From contig CM072512.1 of the NCBI GenBank assembly GCA_036898135.1, positions 10,414,428 to 10,478,427 on the forward strand: 64,000 bases of DNA, given 5' to 3'. Made by a program: the position numbers and the translations under genes. This DNA is from Oncomelania hupensis. Its lineage: Eukaryota > Mollusca > Gastropoda > Littorinimorpha > Pomatiopsidae. A model generated the notes under the pieces. The model was not told where the DNA came from. It worked only from the letters and a program-made list of their open reading frames with translations, and made no database searches. Positions 1 through 9,330 of this stretch are shown here, one piece after another (the stretch's first letter is position 1; the number at the start of each line of letters is the position of its first letter).

Positions 1-866
1 GAATGGCATTGCTTAGTATTAAAAGCACTACTAAAATCAAAGAACATAAGCCTGACACAAGAATTTGCATTTTCTAAATGTGAGTACATTTTGTTGAGGA
101 CAAAAAGAACAGCGTCTTCAACATTTCTCTTACTTCTATAGGCAAACTGCAGTGGGTCAATAAAATCTGATACTAAAACATATAACTTATTAAGAACAAA
201 TATTTCAAAAACTTTCATCGTGACAGAGGTTAAAGCAACAGGGCGAAGATCATTAAAAACTTTGACTGGATTCTTTTTAGGAACAGGTACTAAGCATGAC
301 ATCTTCCAAAGAGTAGGTACAACAGACTGAGTAAAAGACATGTTAAACAGAACAGTACAAATACCAGCAAGTTGGTTAGCACATGTTTTTAGTAACTTAG
401 GTGTAACTTTGTCAGGACCAGCAGCCTTTCGAGTGTTTAACTTAGTAAATGCTAAGCTTACATCCTCCTCACTAACTAATTGACTTTCAACTTCTCCTTC
501 CTCCCCTTTCCTCCCCATTAATCCTTCCCTTAACTGCTCTCTCTGACTAGAAAAATCTTGACAGTCAAAACGACAGTAGAACTTATTGAGGTCATTTACA
601 TATTCTTGAGTACATTCCCCAAGTTGTGCACTCCCCCCTTTCTTACCTTTGAACCCAGACATTAATCCCATTCCATCCCACACTCTTTGTATATTATTTT
701 CTGTAAAATGTTCCTCAATTTTTTCCTTGTATTTTTCTTTCCCTTTTCGACTGTCCTTGTTTATTTCTTTCTGTATCTGTTTCTTAGTTTCTTTATCTAA
801 ATTGTTCTTGTAAGCCTGTTTCTTTTTGTTCAAAGTTAATTTAGTTTCCTTGGTGATGTAGGGTTA
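1..866 (-). mobile_element. Non-LTR retrotransposon RT fragment (Jockey/Rex1-like), cut by the window edge
   Basis: The minus strand is open without a stop from about 866 to the window start. It encodes the N-terminal half of a LINE reverse transcriptase: a Lys-rich linker, then RKAAGPD near 430, a block reading LVPVPKK, LRPVALTSV, DPLQFAYRSKRNVEDAV near 150, and FFDFSSAFNT near 20, which carries the first catalytic Asp. The YADD/FADD block would lie outside the window. A TAA just upstream (about 867) and the start of a duplicated host segment at 870 mark the 5' truncation. No ATG is positioned to start it, so it is a truncated element rather than a gene. The clade is uncertain. Confidence 0.85.
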
Positions 867-1489
867 ATTAAACGAAGCCTTGGAATTGGGGGCTTCTAAG
901 ATTTAGTTTTCTGATTCAGTTAATACAGGACATTCAAACAATATCATCATACATGTCCAATAGGCCAGTTATCAAGAACAAATGACATGATTACAGAACT
1001 TTGTATTCCAACAATTATTCCTAAGTAAAGATACTTTTAGTAAAGCAGGTCAAATCTCACAACTCATGCTGATTAACTGTTCATTAGCTTTTGGGTAAGT
1101 CCGCAACTTCAGGAATGTAAGAGCCAGACGTCAAAACAAACGCACACACACGCTCCACACGAAAATACTGCCAAAGCTGTTTCTTGAAAGCAAGATCCTA
1201 AAAGTTCACAACAACAGAGAAAAATAACATACATTTAAAATAAAATACCTTAAAACGGCATTATTTCTCTGAAAGTTGCTAACTCCAGCAAACTCCATTC
1301 CCCTTTTCATTAGGAGAGATAACTAAAACTTGTTTTACTGTACACACAAACCTTTTGCCTAATTAGTGTGAAAGTTGAGATGCCATCACTTCACAATGCT
1401 GCTTTTGCAACGCTTACAAACAAGCCCGTTTGTATTCAATGACTAGGTCCCTGGAATCTCGGGTAGTCATGTTCGATTATAAAACTTTC

Positions 1490-1885
1490 TACAGATGATG
1501 ATGATAATGATGACCAGTACGACGACGACGATGATGATGATGTGGATGATGATGATGACAATGATGATGTGGATGATGATGACGATGATATGGATGGTGT
1601 GGAAGATGATGATGACGATGATGGATGTGGATGCTGATGTGGATAATGATCATGATGACGACGATGATGCTGTGGATAATGATGATGATAATCATAATAA
1701 TAATAATGATTATGATGTGGAGGACGATGAGGATGAATAGACATGTAGTATGAACAGGATGAGGAGGATAATGAATATGATGATGAGGAGGAGGCAAATG
1801 CTGATGATAAGGAAGTGGATGATGATGATGATGACGATAACGATGATGATTATGATGATGATGATGATGATGATGTATATGTAAG
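1490..1885 (+). repeat. Imperfect (GAT)n/(ATG)n microsatellite
   Basis: This is a degenerate triplet array of GATGAT, GACGAT and AATAAT units. It is open in several frames on both strands, giving runs of D/M/N or H/S/I. These are low-complexity shadows, not genes. The equivalent array in the duplicate copy is at 50158-50460. Confidence 0.9.
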
Positions 1886-2399
1886 GCGCACCATCCCAAG
1901 CTAGCATCATGCTCAGTGTGCTTAGAAACTAGCGCTTCATTCTGGCATAATTTACCTTAAAACAGACCGTATAATAAAGATCAAAGAAACTAAATAATAT
2001 TACAATCCGAGTCTACAAATGGCTACTCAAACAAGCTTGAGTTTAATTTTATTTGTTTTGTTTTGTGCGTTATGGTGCTTCTTGAATATTATCGGCATAT
2101 ATTTGCGCACAAAGTCACACAATATGTAGGTATTATGCAGCACATAACTGTAAGTCATATAATGGAATTGCAATACATGGTATATTGGAATGATAAATAA
2201 AGAGGCTTTTGGAAAGTATTTTCTCAAAGGAATGCAATATAAAGGAATATGGTCGACTTAGCAAAGAGCGGATGATTGCTGATAGCTGCGTAAGCTGGGA
2301 GACAGAAATACGGGAAAAATTTGGACAATATTGTACAGAATATTGTTGTAAATGAGCACAACACGAAGCATTCACACACCTTCCCTACCACACACGCCT

Positions 2400-2986
2400 A
2401 CCCCCGTTGGGGTGCCGGGGGTTTCAGTATAAATAGTATCCCCACTTTCAGGAAATTTAGTGCTTTAAATTCCCACTGTCGCTGTCTTTCTCATTTGCTC
2501 TTTCTTATTCCTGCTCTGTTCTATCAATCTTGCTATACTATCTTCTTCTTCGCTTGACCAGTCACCTATCTTTTTTCTTGAAAACTCTTCCGGGACAAGA
2601 CTCCTTATTTGTGTATGAGGTCTGTTGGATCAGCTTGGGAATATTGGTCGCTTTCTGCCAGGTGGTCGCTATGGCTTCCTATGATGTTATTATTTAGCAA
2701 TGTAGGCATTTTATATGTATGTGTTTTGTTTATATTTTATAATGATGTTTGTATTCTATTTTGTTTTTTGCAAACGGGGGTTCGATAAATTAGAGTACAG
2801 CCTCAGCGTCCCCTGCGTGGGATGTCTTTATTGTAAAGTGACTGGCTGGTGGAGAGCTTTCAGTTTTACCACTAGGGTTGTTTCGGCAGATCTTTTATGC
2901 GGATCAGGGGTTGTCCGGTCCTGATTTGGCTCGGAAGAGTCCGCTGGACCTAAAGCAATAATCATGTAATGTAATGTAATGTAATG
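2400..2986 (+). mobile_element. SINE-like ~580 bp repeat, copy 1
   Basis: The copy starts ACCCCCGTTGGGGTGCCGGG, a head able to fold through CCCC/GGGG and followed at once by GTATAAATA. It ends in GGACCTAAAGCAATAATC plus an (ATGTA)n tail. TSDs are TACCACACACGCCT (2386-2399) and TACCACACATGCCT (2987-3000), one mismatch in 14. The duplicate segment carries the uninterrupted empty site at about 50976. There is no coding capacity. The long TSD and microsatellite tail indicate mobilisation by a LINE. A clear pol III A box was not found; GGGGGTTCGATAAA near 2776 only weakly resembles a B box. Confidence 0.85.
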
Positions 2987-3074
2987 TACCACACATGCCT
3001 CATTCCTGTCGACAGTTATGCAAAACAACATTCCTGGCGGTCGATAAGTCAAAGTACATTAAAAAAAAAAAAGA

Positions 3075-3392
3075 TCAGCCTTCTAATCGTCTTGTTACAA
3101 GAAACAGTTGTGTGTCTCTTATTGAAGGGGCTGATGTCCGACAACTTTTCACGTCTTTAGCGCGAGAAACACTGCCGGAGTTGCCTCCCTGCACTCGTAC
3201 AACAGATCTATACACCTCTTGCTCTGAGGGCTTCTCGGATGTTTCCTTGCCGCTGGCAGAGTGCACTGGGAATTGATTCACCGTCCCCGTTCAGAGTGAC
3301 GTCCCCGTTGGACTGTGGAGGCGACTTTCCTTTCTCCCGAAGAAGTCTGTGGTGAGTTTCGTCCCCCAGTTCTAACTGCACAGCATCCTCAC
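3075..3392 (-). pseudogene. Truncated copy of the claudin-like gene 3' exon
   Basis: On the minus strand this encodes FPVHSASGKETSEKPSEQEV and SVVRVQGGNSGSVSRAKDV, matching the last residues of the four-TM gene ending at 51348. The TGA/TAG that ends the real gene is lost: after SIRDTQL the frame reads on into flanking sequence, because the adjacent ~270 bp of 3' flank is missing in this copy. About 90 bp of exon are also deleted relative to the parent. It has no promoter, no upstream exons and no TM segments, so it is a dead fragment carried by the segmental duplication. Its outer edge at 3392 abuts an RTE-like LINE fragment. Confidence 0.9.
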
Positions 3393-3725
3393 AAAGAAGT
3401 CCGACAGATCATCTCACAAGCCATTGGACAACACGATGACGTGCTCACAGTGGCGAAGAAACGGAAACTCCGATGGTATGGCCACGTCACCAGATCATCA
3501 GGCCTTGCAAAGACCATCCTGCAAGGCACAGTGCAAGGAGGTAGAAGAAGAGAGACAGAAAAATAGGTGGGAGGACAACATTCGAGAATGGATTGGTTTG
3601 ACACTAATCGACGCCACGAGGGTTGCTGAGAACAGAGAGGGATGGAGTGCGCTGGTTGAACGATCATCTGTGGTGCCCCTACGACCTTTGAGTTATGGGA
3701 TAGGATAAGATAAAATGATAGGATG
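3393..3725 (+). mobile_element. RTE-like LINE, 3' fragment
   Basis: The fragment begins inside the C-terminal ORF region ([15 protein letters not shown]), continues through [20 protein letters not shown] and ends at the GGATAGGATA-type tail. A frame disruption and the stop in AAATAGGTGG break the GRPKKRWED segment. It is 5' truncated, more diverged than the full copy next door, and fused directly to the duplicated claudin exon fragment. Confidence 0.88.
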
Positions 3726-3739
3726 TATATGAATTTATT

Positions 3740-3865
3740 TATTTATTTATTTATTTTTTGGGCGGGGGGGGGAGGGGGGGGGCGGTCATTTGTAATTAAT
3801 TCTCACCTGCTGTTCTGCATATTCCGTGTAATTATTTACGAAAGCTTATTATTTTTTAATTAATA

Positions 3866-3938
<73 letters not shown>
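3740..3938. repeat. ATTT, poly-G and (ATT)n tracts
   Basis: TTTA repeats and a G-rich run lie around 3740-3785. A pure (ATT)n array lies at about 3868-3938, directly against the 3' tail of the full-length RTE copy. No coding content. Confidence 0.9.
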
Positions 3939-3939
<1 letters not shown>

Positions 3940-6900
3940 TATCCTATCCTATCCTGTCCCATAACCCGAAGGTCGTAGGGGCACCACAGATGATCGCTTA
4001 ACCAGCATACTCCATCTTTCTCTGTCCTCAGCAGCCCTCATGGCTTCGCTCAGTGTCAAGCCAGTCCATTCTCGAATGTTGTCCTCCCACCTCTTTTTCG
4101 GTCTCCCCCTTCTTCTACCTCCTTGCACTGTGCCTTGCAGAATGGTCTTTGCAAGGCCTGATGATCTGGTGACGTGGCCATACCATCGGAGTTTCCGTTT
4201 CTTCACCACTGTGAGCAGGTCATCATGTTGTCCAATGGCTTGTGTGATGGTCTGTCGGACTTCAACGTTGGTGATGTGTTGGGTATAGGAAATGCACAGA
4301 AGTCTTCTGTAGCACCTCATCTCCATGCTTTGTATTCTTCGTTGGAGATCTGCTGTGAGGGTCCATGCTTCGCAAGCATATAGGAAGATGGAGATGACCA
4401 GAGAGCGCAGCAGTCTTACTTTGGAATGTAGACTGATGGTTCTGTCTTTCCAAATGGGCTTCAACCTTGTCAGGGCAGCAGTTGTTTGTGCGATCCTGGA
4501 GAGGACTTCCTGTCGAGACCCATTGTCTGACACAATGGCTCCTAAATATTTGAAGCTGTGCACTGTGTTGAGGGATTGGCCTTGTACTTTGATGTCCGTG
4601 TTGATGCCATTGGTGTTGTTGGTCATCATTTTGGTCTTCTCTGCACTTATTTCCATTCCATAAGCTCTGGAGGTGGTGTCAAGCCTCTGTACAAGCTGTT
4701 CAAGTTCTTGTTCCTCTCCAGCCAATCCATCAATATCATCCGCAAAACGAAGATTGGAGATTGCTCTGCCCCCTATGCTGACTGTGCCTTCATGATCTGC
4801 AAGAGCATCTGACATGATGCGCTCTAGGAAGATGTTGAAGAGTGTTGGGGAGAGCAGGCATCCTTGACGCACACCGATTGTTGTTCTGAACCAGTTCCCG
4901 ATGACGCTGTTATGGAGGACTGCACTGGTAGCCTTGTCATACAGGCTTTTGATGACTTCTATAATTTTAGGGCTGATGTTGTACACTTTCATGGTTGCCC
5001 ATAGAGCTGCATGCCAGACTCGGTCAAATGCCTTCTTGAAGTCTATGAACACATGATATAGATGTTGTTGGTGCTGTAGGTATTTCTCACAGATTATTCT
5101 GAGGTTGAAAATCTGTTCAGTGGTACTTCGCCCTGCCATGAATCCTGCTTGTTCTTCAGCTATGATTTGTTCAGCTTGTGGTTTCAACCTGTTGAGTATT
5201 ATTTTCAGGAGGACCTTGCTGGGATGGCTGATGAGGCTGATGGTGCGGTAATTTTCACACTCCTGAAGGTTACCTTTTTTGGGAAGAGTGATGACAAGCG
5301 ACTGGGTCCATGGTGTAGGCCATTCCCCACTCTGCCAGATCTTGTTACAGATAATGGTGAGAGCATCAGTCATCGCTTCTCCTCCTGCTTGTAGCAGTTC
5401 CGCTGGTATGTTGTCCACTCCCGCTGACTTCCCTTTCTTCAGCGATTGCACTGCTGCCTCAACTTCTTCCCGGAGAATTGGGAGGATTTCTTCTTCTTCT
5501 CTGCTCTCGGGACATGCTAGAACTGATGGGTCTCCATTTGGTGTATGGTTGTAAAGGTCAGAGCAGTACTCTGTCCATCTGTCCAAGACTTCTTGTTCTT
5601 CTGTAAGGCAAATGCCAGACTTGCTTTGGATAGTGGAGACTTTGGGCTGTTTAACACTTGTCAGCCGCTTCACAGTCTGGTAGGCCTTCTTGCTGTTGTT
5701 CTTGTTCAGATTGTTCTCTATTTCCTGGCATTGATCTTCTATCCAGTTCTCCTTTGCTGTGCGCATGCCTTTTCGGATGTCATTGTTGATTTTTCGGTAG
5801 ACATCAGCTCCCTGTGAGGTGTTCTTTTTCTTTTTTAACTCTCTTCGTTTATCACACAGATCCAAAAGTTCAGGTGTGATCCACGGCTTCTTCTTTGGTC
5901 GGTGCTTGCCAAGGATCTCAGTGGCGGCATCTGTTACAGCTGAGTTGAAGGTATTGGTCATGGTGTTGACATCTACTTCGCCTGCCCCCAAAATAAGCAG
6001 TGGTGCAAATTTCCCTCCAATTGTGGCCTGAAATATTTTTGCCACCTCCGGGTCTTGCAGTTTGTCCAGGTCGAACTTCAGCCTAGTGCACTTTGCTGTA
6101 TTTACTCTCTTCAAATGGAGCCGGAAAGACATCATCACGAGATCGTGGTCACTTCCAATGTCTGCTCCTGGAAAAGTGCGTGTCCTGCCAATGTTGATGC
6201 TTGATCTGAAGCGTTTCTTGACCATGATGTAGTCGATCTGGTTGTGATGTTCCCCGCCGGGACTGTGCCATGTCCATCGTCTGGATTTTTTGTGGAGACC
6301 AAGCGTGTTTGCCAGTACCAGATTGTTGTATCTGGCAAACTCCAATAGCCTCAGACCCCTGTCATTTGTCTCGTTGTTGCAGTGGGGTCCGCATGTGTCT
6401 CCCCAGTTGTGGTGCGCATCTTGGCCAACCTTGGCATTCCAGTCGCCTTGCACTATGACTATGTCCTTCTTCGGCACTTGGTCAAGGGCCGCCTGTATAT
6501 TTTCATAAAAATCCTCCACTTCGCTGTCTTCATAGTCTGATGTTGGAGCATAGGCCTGGATGATGGTAATGTTGAAAGGGGTTGCTCTCAGACGGATGGT
6601 AATGAGTCTACTGGAGACTGGGCGGCAACCCATGACAGTGGCTAGAATGTTCTTGTGGACCAAGAATCCAACGCCGTGTTCGTGCCTGTCATCTCTACCG
6701 CTGAAATAGAGCTTGTGGCCTTTGTCAGTCATTGTTTCACCTAGGCCTTTCCAGCGCAGTTCGCTGATACCTAGAACGTTCCATCGATAGTGGTCCAGCT
6801 CGTGGGCCAGTTCTTCTAATTTTCCTTCCGCAGTTAGGGTCCTGACATTCCAGGTTCCTATGACGATGTTGTTTCTCGTGCGGATCTTGCTAATTTGTCC

Positions 6901-7281
6901 ATCAGTAGCATACTTTTCACCTCCGTCCTGGTGGCCAACGGAAGGCGCGGTCCTTGTGTAGCCGGGCGACGACCGATCCGGCATGGAATTAGTGGATAGC
7001 CTCATCATGTGTTGTGTCTTGGGCAAAAAAAGACCTGGCAGGGCCCAATCCTCTCCAGGCTGTTGGCCACAGCCGAAATCCACGAATACAGTGTGGCTCG
7101 CCTTGGCCCTGAGCACGTGGTCGTTGAACCTGTAGTAACGTGAGGTTCCTCCGCCCTGGCCGGTGACTTCTGTGTAGAAGACTTTCGCCCAGTGATGCCG
7201 TGCTAACATCACCCCTGTTAGTCGCCTCTTACGACACGCCGGGAAACGTTGGGTCTATTCTATTTGCCCGAACCCACAGAG
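3939..7281 (-). mobile_element. RTE-like non-LTR retrotransposon, full-length copy 1
   Basis: This is a complete-looking element. The 5' end is near GTGGGTTCGGGCAAATAG (about 7281), shared with the decayed copy at 57463. The 3' end is a (GGATA)n tail at 3939-3955. There is one long ORF. It is flanked by (ATT)n on both sides (3868-3938 and 7294-7372), so it appears to sit inside a microsatellite and its TSD cannot be told from the repeat. It is nearly identical to the copies at 26126, 31532 and 39478, implying recent activity. The clade call RTE/BovB-like rests on single-ORF APE-RT architecture, the FADDI motif and the short microsatellite tail; related clades are possible. Confidence 0.92.
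3949..7209 (-). CDS. Endonuclease-reverse transcriptase of RTE-like LINE (intact)
   Basis: An open frame of about 1086 codons from an ATG at 7209 (a GTG lies just upstream). The N-terminal ~110 residues have no domain I recognise. An EEP/APE-like endonuclease follows: GTWNVRTL (about 119-126), Glu in GISELRW (151), YAPTSDYED (about 221), QGDWNAKVG (about 255-263) and GSDHDLVM (about 353-360). The RT comes next: [12 protein letters not shown] (about 595), [18 protein letters not shown] (about 643), [13 protein letters not shown] (first catalytic Asp about 724), [15 protein letters not shown] (about 780) and FADD (823-826). The C-terminus has a basic [14 protein letters not shown] block (about 1036). 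All key residues visible are kept. The stop lies in the GGATAG tail, so there is practically no 3' UTR. It would nick target DNA and prime reverse transcription of its own RNA. Confidence 0.93.
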   Translation of the reverse strand: MLARHHWAKVFYTEVTGQGGGTSRYYRFNDHVLRAKASHTVFVDFGCGQQPGEDWALPGLFLPKTQHMMRLSTNSMPDRSSPGYTRTAPSVGHQDGGEKYATDGQISKIRTRNNIVIGTWNVRTLTAEGKLEELAHELDHYRWNVLGISELRWKGLGETMTDKGHKLYFSGRDDRHEHGVGFLVHKNILATVMGCRPVSSRLITIRLRATPFNITIIQAYAPTSDYEDSEVEDFYENIQAALDQVPKKDIVIVQGDWNAKVGQDAHHNWGDTCGPHCNNETNDRGLRLLEFARYNNLVLANTLGLHKKSRRWTWHSPGGEHHNQIDYIMVKKRFRSSINIGRTRTFPGADIGSDHDLVMMSFRLHLKRVNTAKCTRLKFDLDKLQDPEVAKIFQATIGGKFAPLLILGAGEVDVNTMTNTFNSAVTDAATEILGKHRPKKKPWITPELLDLCDKRRELKKKKNTSQGADVYRKINNDIRKGMRTAKENWIEDQCQEIENNLNKNNSKKAYQTVKRLTSVKQPKVSTIQSKSGICLTEEQEVLDRWTEYCSDLYNHTPNGDPSVLACPESREEEEILPILREEVEAAVQSLKKGKSAGVDNIPAELLQAGGEAMTDALTIICNKIWQSGEWPTPWTQSLVITLPKKGNLQECENYRTISLISHPSKVLLKIILNRLKPQAEQIIAEEQAGFMAGRSTTEQIFNLRIICEKYLQHQQHLYHVFIDFKKAFDRVWHAALWATMKVYNISPKIIEVIKSLYDKATSAVLHNSVIGNWFRTTIGVRQGCLLSPTLFNIFLERIMSDALADHEGTVSIGGRAISNLRFADDIDGLAGEEQELEQLVQRLDTTSRAYGMEISAEKTKMMTNNTNGINTDIKVQGQSLNTVHSFKYLGAIVSDNGSRQEVLSRIAQTTAALTRLKPIWKDRTISLHSKVRLLRSLVISIFLYACEAWTLTADLQRRIQSMEMRCYRRLLCISYTQHITNVEVRQTITQAIGQHDDLLTVVKKRKLRWYGHVTRSSGLAKTILQGTVQGGRRRGRPKKRWEDNIREWTGLTLSEAMRAAEDRERWSMLVKRSSVVPLRPSGYGTG

Positions 7282-7293
7282 CTAATATATAAT

Positions 7294-7294
7294 A

Positions 7295-7372
<78 letters not shown>
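7294..7372. repeat. (ATT)n microsatellite
   Basis: A pure (TTA)n array on the 5' side of RTE copy 1. With the array at 3868-3938 it suggests that the LINE inserted into, or copied out of, the same triplet repeat. Confidence 0.92.
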
Positions 7373-7373
<1 letters not shown>

Positions 7374-7439
7374 TCTTTATTTATTTTTATTTGTTGTATT
7401 TTTTTTTATTTATATGTAATTATTATTTTTTTAAATTTT

Positions 7440-7758
7440 ATTTTATTTACCTTATTGTCCCTTTTCCATAGGGAAATTCTGGGCCGCCTCCCCTGGGGAA
7501 AGCGTAGTCGCAGCCTATGGCGCGCCCAAACCCAACATACCTAACATTAGTTGTGATTTTGAAATTTTGCTGGGGGAGCAAAACCGGAGTACCCGGAGAA
7601 AACCCCCGCGACGTTGCCCGAGTCGAAAATAAATAATATTCGGAGAAACATAACGCCCCGATGCTGGATCGAACCCATGCCTGTCAGGCGCCATTGGTTT
7701 CTGGCTTGTGGACAAGGCAAGTTAGTCCCGCCTTAGCCCACTTGGCCACAACGCTCGC
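7440..7758 (-). mobile_element. tRNA-derived SINE, type I, copy 1
   Basis: The minus strand starts with a tRNA-Ser/Leu-like head: a GTGGCCAAGTGGGCTAAGG A box (about 7733-7752) and a GGGTTCGATCC B box (7666-7676) after a long extra-arm-like spacer. The central part has GGGGGTTTTCTCCGGGTACT, a motif also seen in the SINE at 55888. The 3' end is A-rich (AAATAAAATAAAATTT). A second copy lies at 59006-59335. The boxes and body mark it as a SINE; it is not a real tRNA. Confidence 0.88.
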
Positions 7759-7779
7759 AGTTGCCTGTCAATTATTATG

Positions 7780-8200
7780 TAGAAGTTTTGTTAGTTAAGT
7801 TTGTTTGTTAAGTAAATTAATGTCCCTGGACACCTAGGCATATAGGGTACGAGAAGTTTTGTTATACAGGGTGGGCTTATATAAGCTTGCTTGATGCATA
7901 TCTTGCAAATCACTGTTGTTGTTGTTGTTGTTTTTTTTTTTTATTCACCATAAACATATGACACCTTTATACATTCTGTTGTTAATTCATTTGCAAATCA
8001 CTGTTTGTTTGTAATGTGTTTTTCCTTGAATAAAACATTTGTTTAAACCAAAAGGTAAAAGGCCAAAGGATGGGGACTTACGGGTCAAACAAAGCGGGCC
8101 TGTAAAAAGCTGTCCTGGACCCGGCATGACTTATTTAATACTTCGGCTCATTGACTGTAACAGACCAGCAGGTACCAATCACGGCTAAATTGTCAGTCTA
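7780..8200. other. Non-coding stretch
   Basis: No gene is seen. The part at about 7800-7852 (GTAAATTAATGTCCCTGGAC) resembles 62948-63003, suggesting another dispersed repeat. A short GTT/T run lies at 7912-7940. Confidence 0.55.
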
Positions 8201-8202
8201 TA

Positions 8203-8918
8203 GGCTCCGCCACACATGCCGATTGTGCAACGATTTTGTTTGGGATCCGATCCCGGTCGCTACGTGATGACGTCAGAATTCTAACTTGCCTGCGGTCCGA
8301 TTTGCAATCGGCTCGGTATCGTGCGATTAGAGCCTGTTCTATTCTGCCGTGCAAAATCGGCCCGGTTGTAAACTTCCAACCAATCAGAATGCATCCTGTG
8401 TTCATTGTCAACTTGGCGGCACAAACGAAGCTGATGACAGGTGAGTGGAAATGCAAACACAGGATGGGAAGTCTTGTCTTTCGTAGGCCTCAATTACATA
8501 CTATATATACTATATACCTATTTAGGAGGCCCACGAGTTTTCAAAGACGAAATAAAAGACTTCAGAGCCTGTGATACAACCCGCGATGTGTATGGTTTTG
8601 ATTTGGTTTTCCATTACGTTTTTATTTTTAAATAGTTTTTGTAGCATGTAGAGACATTATTTCTGCTGTGGTTTCAGCCTAGATGGTGAGCTGTTGGATG
8701 GGGATGGTGAACTGTTGGATGGGGTTGGGGATCGTGTACACTGACACTATTGAAAGTGAATATAAACAATGCACATTGGGTGGAAGTTTCGGGTCGACTT
8801 GATCGGAAATGTGTGGCAGTGCTACCGGTTTTGGAGTCCGGCCCGATCGCACTTCAGTCGAAACGGATCCGAAATCCGATCTAGAATCGGCCTTCAAACA
8901 GGGATGTGTGGCGGGGCC
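8203..8918. mobile_element. Candidate non-autonomous TIR element (MITE-like)
   Basis: The ends are imperfect inverted repeats: GGCTCCGCCACACATGCC on the left against GGCCCCGCCACACATCCC read inward from the right, two mismatches in 18. The interior has several CGATCGG/CCGATT-type repeats close to the ends and another ATGTGTGGCAGT near 8810, as in subterminal repeats of DNA transposons. No transposase ORF. The TSD is unclear: the flanks read TCTATA and TTATGA, so TA or TTA is possible. Confidence 0.55.
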
Positions 8919-9245
8919 TTATGACCACTCTTATTGATCAGTGGTATGACGTGGAAAAGTGAGTGCAGGGAAACGGGTATGCTGAAATGTCGGTACGTTT
9001 ATATGCGTCGGATGTAATCGTCTAAAGCCGCCTTGACACTGCCTTCATATGGTTTAAAAACGGGACGTCAGTTAGGCGTTTCTTCGGGTCTTTGTTTCCC
9101 GAGGCCTTCAAAAACAAAAATGCTCCAAACATTTTATCTTTTGATGAAAGAGTTGACAAAGTTTAGTTCTCATAGTGTTCACTGTATATTGCTTTTATAA
9201 GTCTTTATTGATGGTATTTTTTTTTAGTATAGTTTATCACTTGTT

Positions 9246-9318
9246 AAATAGAGCGCTTTTCCAGCTTCAGAGCTGCTCAAGGCGCTGGCCCATACAGGAT
9301 GTAACTCAAGCCCCACGA
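9246..9318 (-). repeat. SINE/LINE 3'-tail fragment
   Basis: Reverse-strand GCGCCTTGAGCAGCTCTGAA and AAAGCGCTCTATTTAAC match the 3' tail of the SINEs at 56962 and 61382. It is only a tail fragment. It lies next to an L2/CR1-like LINE whose own end reads GCGCTGTATAAATTGCC. Confidence 0.6.
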
Positions 9319-9330
9319 GGCGCCCACTTA

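Larger units (their letters stand above)
870..3392. repeat. Segmental duplication, copy A (partner 47736-51727)
   Basis: The segment matches 47736-51727 collinearly, beginning at TAAACGAAGCCTTGG and ending inside the last exon of the claudin-like gene at CAGCATCCTCAC. Copy A lacks about 1.8 kb present in copy B (48036-49822), about 270 bp (51086-51350) and about 90 bp of exon sequence. It has gained a SINE-like insertion at 2400-2986. Blocks shared with B include the GAT-rich microsatellite, the 2000-2340 AT-rich stretch and the gene 3' end. No functional gene is seen in it. Confidence 0.88.

Noticed and set aside
4040..6508. Many 60-110 codon frames on the + strand opposite RTE copy 1 (and antisense to copies 2-4)
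   Set aside because: Antisense shadows of the LINE ORF, repeated identically at each copy.
7660..7758. tRNA gene on the minus strand
   Set aside because: A and B boxes are present, but the body continues into a SINE with an A-rich tail and has a second copy at 59006; not a functional tRNA cloverleaf.
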